Positions 61,271 through 64,000 of a stretch of 64,000 nucleotides of DNA are shown one piece after another; within the stretch, counting starts at the first letter, position 1; every line of letters begins with the position of its first letter. The notes under the pieces are model-generated. The model had not been told where the DNA came from. It searched no databases and saw only the letters and a program-made list of their open reading frames with translations. Both the position numbers and the translations under genes were made by a program. Source of the stretch: Harmothoe impar (lineage: Eukaryota; Annelida; Polychaeta; Phyllodocida; Polynoidae). The DNA lies in NCBI GenBank assembly GCA_947462335.1, contig OX381710.1:2914001-2978000 (forward strand). The letters are read 5' to 3'.

Positions 61271-64000
61271 TCATATATCTAAAGGTTCAGTGCTGACACC
61301 ATCTTCACATACTATTCTCTTAATGTACTGGTAATTTAGACCTTGCTTTTTCTGAGAGTATGTAGTGACGTGATGGTCTATAACTCTGAAACCTCTGTTT
61401 GTCACTACATGAGTCTTTTCTGTTTTCAAAACGTTCTGATAATTTGTCTCAGTAAGATTATTCTGCCTCTGGATAACTCCTTTGCAACTAGTCTTATTCC
61501 CTGTCTCACTGACACACATGTAACATTTAGGGTTCAAAGATGTCATAGCGTCTCCTTCCCACTCTATCTTGAACAGACCTGGAGTTCGCTTGTCAAACAC
61601 CAGGCGGCGATAGCAACACGGTGGTTGTACCCATGGGTAGTTGTGTGTTCTGCATTGAATGTACGTCTCTCTATGTTCAGGATTATCACAAGATTCAGAA
61701 GGTAACCACTTGTGACGCTCTCTGAAGTATTGCTCACGCATATCAGGTTTGACAGCTTCGTCTAAATTCTTTTTAGACAATGCAAAATAAAAACTGTCAG
61801 TGTCCATTTCACACATTTCAAAGTCTTTTGAGTCAATGAACTTCAACAAGAAGTTGTAGTAGAACGCTAACATTTTCAGTTTAGCATACTGGTATACCAT
61901 GAACCCAATCTGAACAGGTAAGTCGTATGTGATACTAGTCGGGAGAGATGACATTTCTACAGTGTTCTCACTGATGTCATGCACTTGTTGTACTGACCAG
62001 TGCAGACAATGTCGACTAGCAAAATCTGGACTTACATATTTAGTATTCAAGAAATTCTGCTTGTTACATATAGTCTTACCATATGAACTGTTACCTAACA
62101 GTTTATACAAGTCAGACAAGATCTTGCAGTCAACATTCTCATCTCCTTTCCGTCTAGCTGCTGTCACTTCTTGCACAAAAGGTCTGAAAGTTTCTTCAGG
62201 TGTGTATTGAACTAACAAGTGCACTTTGCTAACTACTAAACCTTTCTCTAGATACCACTTAAGTAACGGAGTACCTAGTAAAAGACCTGATCCATGGAAA
62301 CTACCTATCAACTGTCTCTGAGGTTGACGCAGTTTCCCTACACTTTCTAGATAAGTTTTCATATGGTCACCTACATCTTCTTTGCTGACAAGAATGTTCT
62401 TGAAAACTGGTGTCATTTCAGCAAAATATGGTTTGAGATGTTCAGGTGTGTGAATATCTACTTGAATCAACCCAAACACTGAACCACTTTTCACACCTTC
62501 TATTATCTCAGCTTGACTCATCTTACCAGCTGAAGACGGTCTATTAACACTCCATTCAGGTTTCAGTTTCAAACACTGAGTGTTTTTTCGTAATTTGATC
62601 CACTGACATTCATATTGTTCTACTACTGTGTAACCTAAACTTTTCAGATACAGAGTTACAGCAGCTGTTTTAGTAGAACGCTCTTCTATCCATTCCCGAC
62701 CCTTCGTACTAGTCATCAATGTCTTGTTGATCTGACATGTATGACCATGCCAATAGCAACCGTGGAACTGATATATCAATTTACGATCAGGGACTATCCC
62801 ATCTACTCTTTTACGCTGACTACCTACACTGACTTCACCATAGTTGTATTGATGTAAAATAGGTACTTTGTCTACTATAGCTCTGTAACGGAGCCATTCT
62901 ACAGCTGAGTAACTGATTTGCTGACTGAGAACAGGCTTGAAATCATCTTCGTGACGTCTCACTACATAGAAACCTGTACAATGAGCTTCACCCATACATT
63001 TCAAGTACAAACTATTTGCATCTACTCCTAAAATGTGATCACACTTTTTACTCTCAACTCCATACTTACGCTCTCTTATTCTAGTTATACCACTACGATG
63101 GTGTCTGTGGAATATTATAGCAGGTCCACCAACTAAATTCTTTCTCAGTAAGTTGTGGACTTCTTTTTCATGATGTGAAAAGAGAACATAAGGTGTCGCA
63201 TTCAACTCAGTGTTCTGAAAGAGGAACTTCAAAGTCAAACCTGGAAGTGTCAAACCATCTTTGAACATGTCGACACTCCTTTCTATGAAGAACTTGCTAT
63301 GTTCATTTATAGCTCTGACAAATGGAGCTACATCTAAATTGTTATAGTACACTAAGTAGTCTTTCATTGTTTTCATTTTTTCTTTCACCCACACTTCTTT
63401 ACAGCTTCTATACTCAGCTTGAGTTATACCTTTCCCAGTCAGAGAGCTATAGAAACTTCTCCTAGGTGGGAGAGTTGTGTTATCTAATTTTCGGACATTG
63501 TCCATCCACTCATAAGGAAAAAAACCTTTCTCTGTGTCTTTCAAAAAAGCTTTCAAATAACTAGCGTAATTATAACCTGGAGCTAGATAGTTCACCATGT
63601 CTAAGAAGACTAACTGCTCAGTGTATACAGCAATGTACTGGTTGCACCTTTTTATAGTCGTCATAGGTTTCTTTTCTCTTTCTGAGAAGAAAGTGTGGAA
63701 GCTTCTCTTTATTAGATTTAAGTCATATCGACCTGAGTTAAAACCTACTACAGGTACTCTGTTCATATAAGCTGTCAGAGCTTGTTTAGCTCTGACGACA
63801 GGTGATAAATTATACTTACTTTTCTCTAACTTAGCAGCTTTCAAAGCTGCACTCTCTAACCTTTCCTCTTCAGCTTGCAGAGCATCTAGCTGATCTGTCA
63901 CTACTTTAAAACGCTCTCTGACACATTCACCTATTTCACAAGCTAACATATCTATGTACCCTAATACACGACTGACTAAGTCATCATTTTCCCTGTTACT
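61271..64000 (-). CDS. Protein-primed family B DNA polymerase (Polinton pPolB), 5' partial
   Basis: Replicates the element from protein-primed ends. The frame is open from the window edge to the stop at 61271. Counting from the internal Met at 63949, visible motifs are ExoII VVGFNSGRYDLN (67-78), ExoIII YNNLD (202-206), polymerase motif A VDANSLY (309-315), motif B KLLGNSSYG (616-624), motif C MDTDS (715-719) and the C-terminal PGLFKIEWEGD block (790-800). An inserted segment at about 381-450 (VPDRKLIYQFHGCYWHGHTC ... LKSLGY ... YEC) resembles Vsr/PD-(D/E)XK nucleases. The sequence upstream of 63949 has no stop, so the ExoI region and terminal-protein-like N-terminus should lie outside the window. 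No lesion is seen. Confidence 0.95.
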   Translation of the reverse strand, partial: SNRENDDLVSRVLGYIDMLACEIGECVRERFKVVTDQLDALQAEEERLESAALKAAKLEKSKYNLSPVVRAKQALTAYMNRVPVVGFNSGRYDLNLIKRSFHTFFSEREKKPMTTIKRCNQYIAVYTEQLVFLDMVNYLAPGYNYASYLKAFLKDTEKGFFPYEWMDNVRKLDNTTLPPRRSFYSSLTGKGITQAEYRSCKEVWVKEKMKTMKDYLVYYNNLDVAPFVRAINEHSKFFIERSVDMFKDGLTLPGLTLKFLFQNTELNATPYVLFSHHEKEVHNLLRKNLVGGPAIIFHRHHRSGITRIRERKYGVESKKCDHILGVDANSLYLKCMGEAHCTGFYVVRRHEDDFKPVLSQQISYSAVEWLRYRAIVDKVPILHQYNYGEVSVGSQRKRVDGIVPDRKLIYQFHGCYWHGHTCQINKTLMTSTKGREWIEERSTKTAAVTLYLKSLGYTVVEQYECQWIKLRKNTQCLKLKPEWSVNRPSSAGKMSQAEIIEGVKSGSVFGLIQVDIHTPEHLKPYFAEMTPVFKNILVSKEDVGDHMKTYLESVGKLRQPQRQLIGSFHGSGLLLGTPLLKWYLEKGLVVSKVHLLVQYTPEETFRPFVQEVTAARRKGDENVDCKILSDLYKLLGNSSYGKTICNKQNFLNTKYVSPDFASRHCLHWSVQQVHDISENTVEMSSLPTSITYDLPVQIGFMVYQYAKLKMLAFYYNFLLKFIDSKDFEMCEMDTDSFYFALSKKNLDEAVKPDMREQYFRERHKWLPSESCDNPEHRETYIQCRTHNYPWVQPPCCYRRLVFDKRTPGLFKIEWEGDAMTSLNPKCYMCVSETGNKTSCKGVIQRQNNLTETNYQNVLKTEKTHVVTNRGFRVIDHHVTTYSQKKQGLNYQYIKRIVCEDGVSTEPLDI
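62600..62809 (-). other. Vsr-like nuclease domain inserted in the polymerase
   Basis: Residues about 381-450 of the visible polymerase, between motifs A and B. The order of features is a PD pair (VPD, 386-388), a hydrophobic strand, F-H-G-C-x-W-H-G-H-x-C (395-405), then L-x-x-L-G-Y-x-V (435-442) and E-C (447-448). This order matches the core of very-short-patch-repair-type PD-(D/E)XK nucleases. Whether it is catalytically active is not determined; the leading acidic residue D388 and His401/His403 are present. Confidence 0.6.

Larger units (their letters stand above)
59305..64000. mobile_element. Left end of a second Polinton/Maverick element (cut by window edge)
   Basis: Begins AGTAGTATATAGG, sharing its first nine bases with Polinton 1's TIR, followed by similar ccaatcagaag and CACGTG motifs. 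Inside are a leftward orphan gene and a leftward protein-primed DNA polymerase B gene whose 5' part runs out of the window. The end of the host repeat is interrupted at caattacctctct, the continuation of which (gtacag) is seen intact at about 23393. Confidence 0.85.

Noticed and set aside
61343..61705. 120-codon plus-strand frame within the polymerase gene
   Set aside because: Antisense of the polymerase, with no independent support.

Overview
The window is animal (metazoan) nuclear DNA, most likely from a marine invertebrate. It carries dispersed cut-and-paste transposon remnants, many minisatellites, a few candidate spliced exons and two Polinton (Maverick) elements, the self-synthesising virus-like DNA transposons of eukaryotes. 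The host species cannot be fixed from the sequence. A 200-N assembly gap lies at 58773-58972.

Region 1 (1687-12203) is a structurally complete 10.5-kb Polinton. It has about 420-440 bp terminal inverted repeats (TIRs) beginning AGTAGTATAG and a perfect 6-bp target-site duplication (ACTGCG at 1681-1686 and 12204-12209). Nearly all genes read leftward. From right to left they are an orphan 216-aa basic protein, the FtsK/HerA-type packaging ATPase, a small protein with a hydrophobic tail, a conserved Polinton protein of unknown function, the retrovirus-like integrase, the minor (penton) capsid protein, a small basic core-like protein, the double-jelly-roll major capsid protein, the adenain-like maturation protease and a small Cys/Lys-rich protein. 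One Ala-rich protein with a Cys-rich tail reads rightward from its own TATA promoter next to the right TIR. The virion-morphogenesis set is present. The protein-primed DNA polymerase B normally found in Polintons is absent, and the integrase has one in-frame amber codon just before its chromodomain-like tail.

Region 2 (12210-59304) is host DNA without a recognisable complete gene. It is dominated by a multi-hairpin MITE family with TTAA target sites (piggyBac-like ends CCCTTTAAGGACGG), at least three further MITE or foldback families, a Tigger/pogo-like element, and tandem arrays of 12, 17, 28 and 50 bp plus GATA, GACAGA and homopurine tracts. Candidate host exons are at 31954-32146 (minus; DSGRG motif, very good splice sites) and 28990-29101 (plus). 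A locally triplicated exon-like segment lies at 26090-28400.

Region 3 (59305-64000, running off the right edge) is the left end of a second Polinton. It has a related TIR start (AGTAGTATA), an orphan 271-aa Cys-patterned protein, and a protein-primed family B DNA polymerase that is open through the window edge and carries an inserted Vsr-like nuclease domain between polymerase motifs A and B. The first element has capsid and integrase genes but no polymerase; the second has a polymerase. An interaction between such elements (replication in trans) is a testable inference, not something the sequence proves.
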